A stretch of DNA of 64,000 nt from Nesterenkonia sedimenti. Its GTDB lineage: Bacteria; Actinomycetota; Actinomycetes; Actinomycetales; Micrococcaceae. Under the pieces are notes generated by a model. That model was given only the letters and a program-made list of their open reading frames with translations, had not been told where the DNA came from and did not search any database. A program made the translations under genes and the position numbers. This document shows positions 1 through 7,524 of this stretch, piece after piece (position 1 is the stretch's first letter; each line of letters starts with the position of its first letter). The DNA is taken from assembly GCF_012641515.1 (NCBI RefSeq), contig NZ_JABAHY010000002.1, positions 62,001 to 126,000 on the forward strand, written 5' to 3'.

Positions 1-557
1 AGGATGACGACGACGTCGACCCCGGGGATGACGATGACGAGGACTACATTCCCGATGACGACTCCGCGGAAGATCATGAGTCCGATATCGTCCAGCTGAG
101 CCTTGACGCTGACTCAGTCGCTGCTGGCGATGAGGTCACCGTCTACGGTGAGGGCTTCGGCGCTGAGGAAGAGGTTGAGATCAGCCTGAACCCGGAGCTG
201 GGCAGCTTCACCACTGACGAAGAGGGCGTGCTCACCGCCGTTGTCACCGTCCCGGAGGACACCGAGCCCGGTGATTACACGCTGACCGCAGTCGGCCAGG
301 ACTCCGGTGTTACCGGCGAGGCCGCGCTGACCGTCACTGAACCGGTTGACCCCGGTCCAGTCGGTGACACCGACCCAGGTCCAGCTCCCGGACCTGGCGC
401 TGATGCCAAGGGCCCCCAGGGGGATGAGCTGGCTGCTACCGGTATGACTGCCCGTGATGCGGGTCTGGCTTCCGGTCTGCTTCTGCTGATCGGTGGTGGC
501 CTGGCAGCACTTGGCTACAAGAACCGCATCGGTCACCGCGGGGCTGAGGAAGCCTGA
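1..557 (+). CDS. Cell-wall anchored surface protein, C-terminal part (LAATG sorting signal)
   Basis: The reading frame is open from the window edge (codon frame starting at base 3) to the TGA at 555-557, so only the C-terminal part is present. It begins with an Asp/Glu-rich low-complexity stretch, followed by an Ig-like beta-rich segment of about 80 residues, then a Pro/Gly/Asp-rich linker. The end is a sortase signal: ELAATG, a hydrophobic segment (LASGLLLLIGGGLAALGY) and a short tail with Lys, Arg and His. LAxTG is the motif usually processed by class E sortases of high-GC actinobacteria, so the protein is probably exported and covalently attached to peptidoglycan. Its ligand or enzymatic role, if any, lies upstream of the window and cannot be judged. 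Confidence 0.8.
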   Translation, partial: DDDDVDPGDDDDEDYIPDDDSAEDHESDIVQLSLDADSVAAGDEVTVYGEGFGAEEEVEISLNPELGSFTTDEEGVLTAVVTVPEDTEPGDYTLTAVGQDSGVTGEAALTVTEPVDPGPVGDTDPGPAPGPGADAKGPQGDELAATGMTARDAGLASGLLLLIGGGLAALGYKNRIGHRGAEEA

Positions 558-589
558 GCCTGATCGGTTTCTGAAGCCGTAAGACACAA

Positions 590-639
590 CGGCGGCGGTA
601 CCAGTTGGCCCCTACGGGGTCGATTTGGTGCCGCCGCCG
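590..639 (+). terminator. Hairpin after the surface-protein gene
   Basis: Arms CGGCGGCGGTACCA (590-603) and TGGTGCCGCCGCCG (626-639) pair over 14 positions with one G-U. No T-run follows, so it is either a terminator without a U-tract or a processing hairpin. Its 3' arm overlaps the proposed rplJ promoter. Confidence 0.5.
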
Positions 640-654
640 ATGTGCATGTAAAGT
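625..654 (+). promoter_or_regulatory. Possible rplJ promoter
   Basis: TTGGTG at 625-630 and TAAAGT at 649-654 are 18 bases apart. Transcription would start near 661, exactly where the conserved-looking L10 leader sequence begins. The -35 lies inside the 3' arm of the preceding hairpin. Confidence 0.4.
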
Positions 655-660
655 ATTCAA

Positions 661-825
661 TTGACCAAAGACCGCCGGTCGCCGGGTTTCCCGGTTATAA
701 AGATCCCACAGGGATCGTCCTGCGCAGGTGAGATTAAGCCAACTGAACACTATGACCACCATTGATGGTGTTTCCTATGTTCTTCCGTTGTGCCCTGTCT
801 GCCTGTGCAGCAGGGCATTTTTTTT
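661..825 (+). promoter_or_regulatory. L10-type leader with terminal attenuator (rplJ-rplL)
   Basis: The 305 bases between the surface-protein gene and rplJ hold a leader that resembles the known actinobacterial L10 leader (AAAGACCGCCGGTCGCCGG at 667-685, then GCGCAGGTGAGAT). It ends in a clear Rho-independent terminator: TGCCCTG (791-797) and CTGC (799-802) pair with GCAG (807-810) and CAGGGCA (811-817), followed by a run of eight T at 818-825. A terminator inside the leader of its own operon fits autoregulation by the L10/L12 complex. Family membership is from memory of the consensus and would need a covariance-model search. Confidence 0.7.
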
Positions 826-862
826 GCCCGCAAGGCGGTCGTAACACATCGGAAGGAGTGCC

Positions 863-1384
863 ATGGCGAACCCTGAGAAGGCAGCTGCCGTTGAAGAGCT
901 CAAAGAGCTTTTCAATGAGTCCAGTGCTGCTGTGCTCACGGAATACCGCGGCCTCTCCGTCGGGCAGCTGCAGACTCTGCGGCGTTCGGTGCGGGAGAAC
1001 GCGAACTACGCCGTGGTGAAGAACACGCTGACCGAGATCGCGGCCAAGGAAGCCGGCATCGATGCCTTCGAAGGCAAGATGGAGGGCCCCTCTGCGATCG
1101 CATTCGTCCACGGCGACCCCGTTGACGTTGCAAAGGCTCTGCGTGACTTTGCCAAGGACAACCCTCAGCTCATCGTCAAGGGCGGCTACATGGATGGCAA
1201 GCCCCTCGACGAGAGCGAGGTCAAGAAGCTCGCGGATCTTGAATCCCGTGAGGTTCTGCTCGGCAAGCTGGCTGGCGCCTTCATCGGTGCTCAGTCCAAG
1301 GCTGCTGCCGTCTTCCAGGCTCCGCTGTCCAAGGCCGTTCGCACGGCTGAGGCACTGCGGGCCAAGCAGGAAGAAGCAGCCTGA
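863..1384 (+). CDS. rplJ: 50S ribosomal protein L10
   Basis: The 173-residue product ([21 protein letters not shown]...) is full length for L10, the protein that forms the base of the ribosomal stalk and carries L7/L12 dimers. The ATG has a good ribosome binding site (GGAAGGAG) six bases upstream. The N-terminal rRNA-binding globular domain contains the typical [11 protein letters not shown] segment, and the C-terminal helix that recruits L12 ends [11 protein letters not shown]. It is followed by rplL 98 bases downstream. Expression is probably controlled by the leader at 661-825. Confidence 0.97.
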   Translation: MANPEKAAAVEELKELFNESSAAVLTEYRGLSVGQLQTLRRSVRENANYAVVKNTLTEIAAKEAGIDAFEGKMEGPSAIAFVHGDPVDVAKALRDFAKDNPQLIVKGGYMDGKPLDESEVKKLADLESREVLLGKLAGAFIGAQSKAAAVFQAPLSKAVRTAEALRAKQEEAA

Positions 1385-1482
1385 GCCTGACCGGGACTCC
1401 GGCGGACGCCTCGGAATAAGCGTCCACCACTGACAACACAAGACAAGATCCGCATCAAGCAAGATATTAAGGAGCCAATCTC

Positions 1483-1872
1483 ATGGCTAAGCTGAGCAAC
1501 GACGAACTGATCGAGCAGTTCAAAGAGATGAGCCTCATCGAGCTCTCCGAGTTCGTGAAGCTGTTCGAGGAGACCTTCGACGTCACCGCTGCCGCTCCGG
1601 CTGCTGTGGCTGCTGCCCCCGCTGCAGGCGGCGGCGACGCCGGCGCTGCTGCTGAGGAGCAGACCGAGTTCGACGTCATCCTGGAGGCTGCCGGCGACAA
1701 GAAGATCGGCGTCATCAAGGAGGTCCGCGGTCTGACTTCTCTCGGCCTGAAGGAGGCCAAGGAGCTCGTCGACGGCGCTCCCAAGGCCGTCCTCGAGGGC
1801 GTGGACAAGGAAGCTGCCGAGAAGGCCAAGGAGGCCCTGGAGGGCGCTGGCGCTTCCGTCACCCTCAAGTGA
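1483..1872 (+). CDS. rplL: 50S ribosomal protein L7/L12
   Basis: This 129-residue acidic protein has the three parts of L7/L12: an N-terminal dimerisation helix pair ([21 protein letters not shown]), an Ala/Gly-rich flexible hinge around residues 37-57, and the C-terminal domain that contacts translation factors ([21 protein letters not shown]...). The ribosome binding site AAGGAG precedes the ATG. It is the last gene before a strong terminator, so the rplJ-rplL pair forms a two-gene unit; rplK and rplA are not adjacent in this window. Confidence 0.97.
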   Translation: MAKLSNDELIEQFKEMSLIELSEFVKLFEETFDVTAAAPAAVAAAPAAGGGDAGAAAEEQTEFDVILEAAGDKKIGVIKEVRGLTSLGLKEAKELVDGAPKAVLEGVDKEAAEKAKEALEGAGASVTLK

Positions 1873-1920
1873 TGATTGCGGCCTAAGCCGCACTTCACAG
1901 CTTCATATAGCTGAACAGAG

Positions 1921-1957
1921 AACCCCCGGAGATCACCACAGTGGTCCCGGGGGTTTT
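1921..1957 (+). terminator. Rho-independent terminator after rplL
   Basis: AACCCCCGG (1921-1929) pairs with CCGGGGGTT (1947-1955), extended inward by ACCAC/GTGGT, and is followed by TTTT. Confidence 0.9.
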
Positions 1958-2048
1958 CTACGTTAAGCGGCGGCTCTGACCGCGACATGCTCACAGGGAA
2001 CAGGGAGGAACTCTATGTCCTCCTGGAGCGCAACTGATCCCAGCAGGT

Positions 2049-2450
2049 TCAGATCCGGGCTCCGGGTCGTCGCAGTCCGGCAGTGATCAGGGCTAGACCC
2101 GCCAGTGAGCAGACCACAAGACCGACGATCAGCGGGTTGACCGAGAGATTGAAGACCACTGAGGCCACCACCCAGGCAGCCAACACCAAGCACACCAGGG
2201 CAAAGATCGCCGAGCCGATCCGCACGCCCTGGTCACTGCGAGCTGAGCTGGTCACCTCGGCACCAGTGCCGGAGCGAGTCTGCAGCCCGCCAGTGGTTTC
2301 CTGAACCTCTGCCCGTTCCCACCACCGGGGTTTACGCTCCGGTTCCTTCCAGGTGAAGTCGCGTTCACTCTGGGCCTTCAGGGATTCGGCCAGAAGGGCA
2401 TCGACATCCTCAGGCTCCGGCACATAGTTGTGCTGATTCTTCCGGCTCAT
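2049..2450 (-). CDS. Small membrane protein with PspC-gene partner
   Basis: This 133-residue protein has a hydrophilic N-terminal half (residues 1-75, with a WWERAE segment) and two predicted transmembrane helices near the C-terminus (SAIFALVCLVLAAWVVASVVF and LIVGLVVCSLAGLALITAGL). I do not recognise a named family. Its start codon overlaps the stop of the PspC-domain gene upstream (bases 2447-2450), so the two are almost certainly translated together and may act in the same envelope-sensing complex. It converges with rplL across the terminator. Confidence 0.75.
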   Translation of the reverse strand: MSRKNQHNYVPEPEDVDALLAESLKAQSERDFTWKEPERKPRWWERAEVQETTGGLQTRSGTGAEVTSSARSDQGVRIGSAIFALVCLVLAAWVVASVVFNLSVNPLIVGLVVCSLAGLALITAGLRRPGARI

Positions 2451-3922
2451 CGGGGGGCCTCCTCGTCTGCATGCTCTTCTGCATAGGTTGTCGCGTCGTA
2501 GATGGTGATATTGCCGAAGGCATTGGCAAAGTTCAGCTGAACTGCGCCCACCGCCTCTTCGGGGCCGCCGCCACGGGAGTTGCTGCTGATGCCCGAATCA
2601 CTGTCCCACCAGTCCTGGGTTCGGATATTCACATTCGCCAGGAAGACATTGGGGTCGATATCGATATAGACCCCATCAGGGACGATCACCGTGGTGTTGC
2701 CGAAGGCGTTGTTGACCTCCGCGATCGCTGCATAATTACCGGTCTCATGGGGCATCTGCACATTGGCATCACTGAAATCCAGTGCGTCACTCTCACTGAA
2801 TTCAAGGTCGCGCAGATCCACTGTGGTGTTCGCGAACGCATTGTTCACCGTGGGGGAGTCCGTGGTGTAGTTGCCGAAGACATGATGGGAGCTGTTCTGC
2901 CAGTTCTGCATGGGGGAGGCAAAGACCAGCATCATCAACACGGTGAACAAGGCCAGCAGCCCGCCCCGCCCCTTCTTCCCACGAAGGGCCGAGAACAGGT
3001 GCATCAGACTCAATAGGGTCACCACTGCGGCAAGACCGAGCAGCACTGCGGTCTGGACAGCCAGACCATTGGCTGCGGCAAACCACACTGCACCAGCGAT
3101 CAGCGGAACCGCCAGCAGTAGCAAACCGAAGCTGACCATCCGACGACGACGCCGCTCCTCACGTGCCCGCGAATCCTCCTTGGGCTTCTGCTTCTTCGGC
3201 TCCTCATGGGTCTTCAGCCCGCCCTCGGGCATGGGCCTAGTGTGGTCACTCCCTGCGGCATAGCCGGTGGAGGGTGCCTGCGCCGTGGCAGCAGACTCCG
3301 GAGCCGGCCGTGGGGGTGGGCCCTCTTTGGGGTACCAGGCGGGAACACCGCGATCCCGCTGTCCCTTGGAGGAATCGGAATCCTTCTGGGAGTCCTCTTC
3401 TGAGCTACCGGCTGCCGAGGTGCCCCCGGAGGGGGAGTGGTTAGAGCGCGTACCGCCCTGCTGTTGGTTCTGACGATAGTTGCAGACCAGCAGCCACAGC
3501 GCCCAGGCTGCGACACCGATAATCGCCAGGTTCAGCAACACAGCGAAGGGTCCGGCGATATTCGGAGTGAAGACATTGACCGCACCGATGAAGCTCAGCG
3601 CCGCAGCACCCCAGAAGCCACTGGTGTACTCTCCGCGCAGTGCCTGCTGGGCGTGAATCCTCCCTCGGGGATCCGGCAGGAACAGCCAGGCCACACCATA
3701 GAACAGGGCCATCGGGGAGAAGAACGGCAGGAAGGCCACCACACCCAGTCCGCGGACCAGGACCGCGTCCCAGCCCAGCTTGGCGGCCGCCGCGGCAAAG
3801 ACGCCACCGGCCCAGGCGCCGTCGGGCCGGTAGATCCCGGTGGAGCGCACCCAATCGAAAATCTGTTGACCAGCTTCCCGGGGCTCTCCGGCACCAGACT
3901 GGTTCTGATCTGCATTGCTCAT
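2447..3922 (-). CDS. PspC-domain membrane protein, EsrI-like
   Basis: The 491-residue protein begins with a PspC-like domain (about residues 25-85, GIYRPDGAWAGGVFAAAAAKLGWDAVLVRG... ending LFLPDPRGRI), followed by further membrane helices (about 100-145), a long charged Ser/Pro/Lys-rich cytoplasmic linker (about 150-265), a second group of membrane helices, and a C-terminal beta-repeat domain in which NAFGNTT recurs, similar to LiaF-type C-termini. It is divergent from the kinase and response-regulator genes at 4041-6219. In Corynebacterium glutamicum the PspC-domain inhibitor EsrI lies in the same way beside esrSR and holds the envelope-stress kinase in check. I infer the same role here; no symbol is assigned because orthology is not tested. 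Confidence 0.8.
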   Translation of the reverse strand: MSNADQNQSGAGEPREAGQQIFDWVRSTGIYRPDGAWAGGVFAAAAAKLGWDAVLVRGLGVVAFLPFFSPMALFYGVAWLFLPDPRGRIHAQQALRGEYTSGFWGAAALSFIGAVNVFTPNIAGPFAVLLNLAIIGVAAWALWLLVCNYRQNQQQGGTRSNHSPSGGTSAAGSSEEDSQKDSDSSKGQRDRGVPAWYPKEGPPPRPAPESAATAQAPSTGYAAGSDHTRPMPEGGLKTHEEPKKQKPKEDSRAREERRRRRMVSFGLLLLAVPLIAGAVWFAAANGLAVQTAVLLGLAAVVTLLSLMHLFSALRGKKGRGGLLALFTVLMMLVFASPMQNWQNSSHHVFGNYTTDSPTVNNAFANTTVDLRDLEFSESDALDFSDANVQMPHETGNYAAIAEVNNAFGNTTVIVPDGVYIDIDPNVFLANVNIRTQDWWDSDSGISSNSRGGGPEEAVGAVQLNFANAFGNITIYDATTYAEEHADEEAPR

Positions 3923-4040
3923 GCCTCTATCGTCCTCCGCGCAGGTTCCCCACCGCTATGCGGGGATGCCCTGATCCGACCCTGAGTCTGGCCCTGAAAG
4001 ACCCGAAGCCCCTGCTGAGCCGGGGTCAGGGCGTGGCACT

Positions 4041-5447
4041 ATGGAGGCTATGGAGACCAGTACCCCGACCGGGCAGCGCAGCCGGCCAGGCCCTGACCGG
4101 CCGCCGCTGCGCCGCGCGCCCGGCACCCCCATCGCCGGGGTGAGCCTCGGGGTGGCTCGGCACCTGGGCTTCCCGGTTCCTCTGGTGCGGGTGGCCTTTA
4201 TCGTGCTGACCATCACCGGTGGGGCGGGCCTGCTGCTGTACTGCTGGCTCTGGGTCTTCGTCCCCTCAGAACAGGAACCGGTCCCCGATGCCGCCCGCCG
4301 CGGACTCAGCGGCCCGGCAGTCCAAGAACCAGAGAGCACCGCCCACCACGGCACTTCCGCTGAGAGTGAGAACCCCGAAGCCGCAACAAGCGCCGCTGCA
4401 GGGCGAGTACAGCGTGGACTGGACTCGCTGACCTCCTCCCCGGAGGTCCTGGTCGGCTTCCTTCTCCTGGGTGTCGGTGCACTGATGTTCGGTCAGCTGG
4501 TGGGTCTGGGCGTCAACTGGCGAGTCGTCGTCGTTCCGGCGATCATCCTCGGCGGCATCATCCTGGCCTGGTCCCAGATCGATAAGACCCACCCCGACCG
4601 CAGCCATACTGACCGCGGCCAGCCCCCTGGGACTGCCGCCCGCAGGAATGCCCTCTGGCAGGTGGGCTTCGGGGCCGCCCTGGTGCTCTCAGCGATGCTG
4701 ATCGTCGCCGGCGGAATGGTCGGCACCGGTGAGCTGATCACCGGAATCATCGTGGCCGCGATGCTCATCGCCGGACTGGCCCTGGTGCTGGCCCCCTGGG
4801 TGATCAAGCTCTACCGCACCTCCCAGACCGAGCGGGCCCGTGCCGCCGCAGAGGCAGAACGTGCCGATATCGCCGCCCATCTGCATGACTCCGTGCTGCA
4901 GACCCTGGCGATGATCCAGAAGCAGAAGAACGATCCCGCCGCCGTGGAACGCCTAGCCCGCAGCCAGGAGCGGCAGCTGCGCTCCTGGCTCTACCGGCAG
5001 AACGCCGCGGCCAGTGGGACCCTGAAAGACCAAATCATGGCGGTGGCCGCCGAACTGGAGGAGATGCACTCAGTGCCGGTGGAGGTCGTCGCCGTGGGGG
5101 AGTCCCGCGGCACTGACCACCAGCCCCTGGTGGCCGCAGCCCGCGAAGCCATTCTCAACGCCATCAAGCACGCCGGACCCACCTCGGTCTACATCGAATC
5201 CACCGCCGCCGAGGATGCCGTCTTCATCCGCGACCGCGGCCCCGGATTCGACCTCGACGGCATCGCCGAGGACCGGATGGGACTGCGCGAATCCATTATC
5301 GGCAGAATGCAGCGAGCCGGCGGCAGTGCTCGCATCCGCTCCAACACCAACGGCACAGAGGTCCAACTCTTCCTCCCGGTGGAAGGACCCTCTACCCAGG
5401 AGACTCCCGGAGCGAAATCCGCCCCATCTCCACACCAGAGCCCATAA
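4041..5447 (+). CDS. PspC-fused sensor histidine kinase, EsrS-like
   Basis: The 468-residue protein carries an N-terminal PspC domain (about residues 24-78, PIAGVSLGVARHLGFPVPLVRVAF... VFVPSE), a disordered linker, about four membrane helices (roughly 133-255), and a NarL-type kinase core. The phosphoacceptor box is AAHLHDSVLQTLAMIQ with His near residue 282, and the ATP-binding part shows the N box REAILNAIKHAG and the G boxes IRDRGPGFD and MGLRESI. It is followed by its response regulator gene and divergent from a second PspC-domain protein, which points to cell-envelope stress sensing. A second ATG nine bases downstream (4050) is an alternative start; neither has an ideal ribosome binding site. 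Confidence 0.88.
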   Translation: MEAMETSTPTGQRSRPGPDRPPLRRAPGTPIAGVSLGVARHLGFPVPLVRVAFIVLTITGGAGLLLYCWLWVFVPSEQEPVPDAARRGLSGPAVQEPESTAHHGTSAESENPEAATSAAAGRVQRGLDSLTSSPEVLVGFLLLGVGALMFGQLVGLGVNWRVVVVPAIILGGIILAWSQIDKTHPDRSHTDRGQPPGTAARRNALWQVGFGAALVLSAMLIVAGGMVGTGELITGIIVAAMLIAGLALVLAPWVIKLYRTSQTERARAAAEAERADIAAHLHDSVLQTLAMIQKQKNDPAAVERLARSQERQLRSWLYRQNAAASGTLKDQIMAVAAELEEMHSVPVEVVAVGESRGTDHQPLVAAAREAILNAIKHAGPTSVYIESTAAEDAVFIRDRGPGFDLDGIAEDRMGLRESIIGRMQRAGGSARIRSNTNGTEVQLFLPVEGPSTQETPGAKSAPSPHQSP

Positions 5448-5532
5448 TTCCCAGCCATATTTCGTCTTCCCCGTGATATTTCGCCAGGAAACGGCAAAAT
5501 CACTGGGGAGCCACGTGAAGGAGATCAGAAGC

Positions 5533-6219
5533 ATGAGCGAAGCCCAGGCCTCCGGGGCCCAGCAGCGCAGTCCGCGCCGAGTGGTGATCGTCGATGACCA
5601 CGGCATCTTCCGTTCCGGACTCAAGGCCGAGCTCGGCGACTGTGTAGAGGTCATCGGCGAGGCCGCCACAGTAGATGAGGCCGCCGAGGTCATCCGGAAG
5701 ACCAAACCTGAGGTTGTGCTGCTGGATGTCCACTTACCCGGCGGCACCGGAGGCGGCGGTGCTGAGGTGGTCAAACTCTGCCGCGACCTCCTGGAGGAGG
5801 TCCGGTTCCTGGCCATCAGCGTCTCCGATGACGCCACCGATGTGGTCTCGGTGATCCGCTCCGGGGCTCGTGGCTATGTCACCAAAACCATCAGCACTGA
5901 GGAGCTGGTCAGCGCCATCGATGCTGTGGCAGCCGGCGACGCCGTCTTCTCACCACGGCTGGCCGGTTTCGTCCTCGATGCCTTCGGCACCTCGGGGCTG
6001 GCCGAGGAGGTCCGCGATGAGGAACTCGACCGGCTCTCCGCACGTGAGGTGGAGGTGATGCGGCTGATCGCCCGTGGCTATACCTACCGGGAGATCGCCT
6101 CCGAACTGTTCCTCTCCATCAAGACTGTGGAGACACATGTCTCCAAGGTGTTGCGCAAACTTCAGCTCTCCAGCCGCCACGAACTGACCCGCTGGGCCGA
6201 ACAGCGCCGCATCGTCTGA
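5533..6219 (+). CDS. LuxR/NarL-family response regulator, EsrR-like
   Basis: The 228-residue regulator has a receiver domain with acidic pair D21-D22 (VVIVDDHGIFRSG), phosphorylation site D65 (VVLLDVHLPGG), and conserved Ser and Lys (AISVSDD, YVTKTIS), then a LuxR-type HTH from about residue 165 (LSAREVEVMRLIARGYTYREIASELFLSIKTVETHVSKVL). The open frame extends far upstream into the kinase gene, but ATG 5533 has an AAGGAG ribosome binding site at 5517-5522 and gives a standard length. It is presumably the output of the kinase encoded 85 bases upstream; likely targets include the divergent PspC gene, as in EsrISR. Confidence 0.92.
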   Translation: MSEAQASGAQQRSPRRVVIVDDHGIFRSGLKAELGDCVEVIGEAATVDEAAEVIRKTKPEVVLLDVHLPGGTGGGGAEVVKLCRDLLEEVRFLAISVSDDATDVVSVIRSGARGYVTKTISTEELVSAIDAVAAGDAVFSPRLAGFVLDAFGTSGLAEEVRDEELDRLSAREVEVMRLIARGYTYREIASELFLSIKTVETHVSKVLRKLQLSSRHELTRWAEQRRIV

Positions 6220-6242
6220 CCCCACCGGCGGGAGCGGGCGCC

Positions 6243-7301
6243 TCAGCTGCGCGGCGGGGCAGTGGATTCCCGCACCACCAGATTCGGGGCGATGGTCACA
6301 TGCTTATCCTCAGTGCGGCCGGTGATGCGCTCGCTGAGCATCTCCAGGGCCATCTGCCCCATCCGCGACCGCGGCTGATCCACACTGGTCAGCTGAGGCC
6401 GCAGCATCCGGCAGACACTTGAATTGTCATAGCCGACAATGCTCAGCTGCTCCGGCAGCCGCAGCCCCGCATCCAGGCTCGCGCCCACCAGATCCGCGGC
6501 CACCCGGTCGTTCTGGGTGAATACCGCAGTCGGCGCACCCTTCTCCTCCTGAATCTGGAAGACCAGATAACGGATCGCGGCCTCCAACTGTTCGGGCCCC
6601 TCCACCTGCGGATCCACCCCGGGCAGCAGCCTGCGCATCAGCTCACTGAAGGCCCCGCGCCGGTGCATTGCCGCAGGCCGGGCAGAGCCGGTCAGATGCG
6701 CAATCCGGGTATGCCCCAGCTCAATGAGATGCTCCACCGCCTGGCGTGCCCCGATCTCATCCCGGTTGGCTACGGTATCGATCCCTGAGACCGGCTCCGG
6801 AAGACGCCCGACGACGACAACCGGCACCCGTTTGCCGATCTTCTCCAAATACTGCGGCGGCACCCAGGAGGAGACGATCACAACGCCCTCAACCCCCAGG
6901 GCCAGCAGCGAATCCAACTCCGCCTGCAGCCGTTTGGCGTCCCTGCGGCCATGACCGATCACCAGGCGCAGATCGTTCTCCACCGCGGCGTCCTCCACCC
7001 CGGCGGTGACATCCCGGTGGTAGCTGTTGCCCAGATCCTGCAGCAGAATCCCGATCAGCCCGGTGCGTCCCTGCACCAGGGAACGAGCCCAGACATTCGA
7101 GCGGTATCCCAGCTCCTGGGCGATATTGAGGATATGCTCCCGGGTCGCCTCGGAGACCCCACGCTGATTCCGGATGGCCAGCGAGACAGCAGATTTGGAG
7201 ACCCCCGCGGCCTCAGCGACATCGTGAATCGTCGGTTTCCGGCCTGCACGCCGGCCCCGTCCCGGCAGCAGGGTCTCGGTGCCAGCAGGGGAGTGGGTCA
7301 T
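6243..7301 (-). CDS. LacI-family transcriptional regulator
   Basis: The 352-residue protein has the LacI DNA-binding head at residues 24-70 (TIHDVAEAAGVSKSAVSLAIRN, hinge ARSLVQGRTGLIG) and a periplasmic-binding-protein-like effector domain to the C-terminus (GVVIVSSWVPP, HLIELGHTRIAHLTGS, FTQNDRVAADLVG, LSIVGYDNSSV, LTSVDQPRSRMGQMA). It is divergent from the HAD gene, and the 223-base gap between them contains two adjacent palindromes of the type bound by this family. Similar palindromes lie before both substrate-binding-protein genes downstream, so it most likely represses the whole transport locus and itself. The inducer is unknown but family members usually sense sugars or sugar phosphates. 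Confidence 0.93.
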   Translation of the reverse strand: MTHSPAGTETLLPGRGRRAGRKPTIHDVAEAAGVSKSAVSLAIRNQRGVSEATREHILNIAQELGYRSNVWARSLVQGRTGLIGILLQDLGNSYHRDVTAGVEDAAVENDLRLVIGHGRRDAKRLQAELDSLLALGVEGVVIVSSWVPPQYLEKIGKRVPVVVVGRLPEPVSGIDTVANRDEIGARQAVEHLIELGHTRIAHLTGSARPAAMHRRGAFSELMRRLLPGVDPQVEGPEQLEAAIRYLVFQIQEEKGAPTAVFTQNDRVAADLVGASLDAGLRLPEQLSIVGYDNSSVCRMLRPQLTSVDQPRSRMGQMALEMLSERITGRTEDKHVTIAPNLVVRESTAPPRS

Positions 7302-7395
7302 CGCCGTGAAGTCCTATCCGTGCTCATAAAAGGTGAGTGATCATGGAGTGCGCAAAGCACAGATTATGCGGCGAAGATGGCAGAAAACGGCCTAA

Positions 7396-7435
7396 CTGGT
7401 GCGTTCCAGCACATTGTTGTGGAACGTTCCACAAC
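7396..7435. promoter_or_regulatory. Double LacI-type operator between repressor and HAD genes
   Basis: Two adjacent sites: CTGGTGCGTTCCAG (7396-7409) and a perfect 20-base palindrome GTTGTGGAACGTTCCACAAC (7416-7435). Centre-to-centre distance is about 23 bases. A related half-site, CGTTCCAG, lies at 7504-7511 just before the HAD start. The central CG and overall symmetry fit LacI-family operators. Confidence 0.75.
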
Positions 7436-7524
7436 TGTTTACCTCGCGGCCTCCAACGTGTCACCGGCTGTTCGTACTTTCGGCTGTATTGATTGAAGTA
7501 AACCGTTCCAGCTGAAAGGCCCCT

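Noticed and set aside
5215-5532. Upstream extension of the response regulator
   Set aside because: It overlaps the kinase coding sequence, gives an unrelated N-terminus, and ATG 5533 has a proper ribosome binding site.
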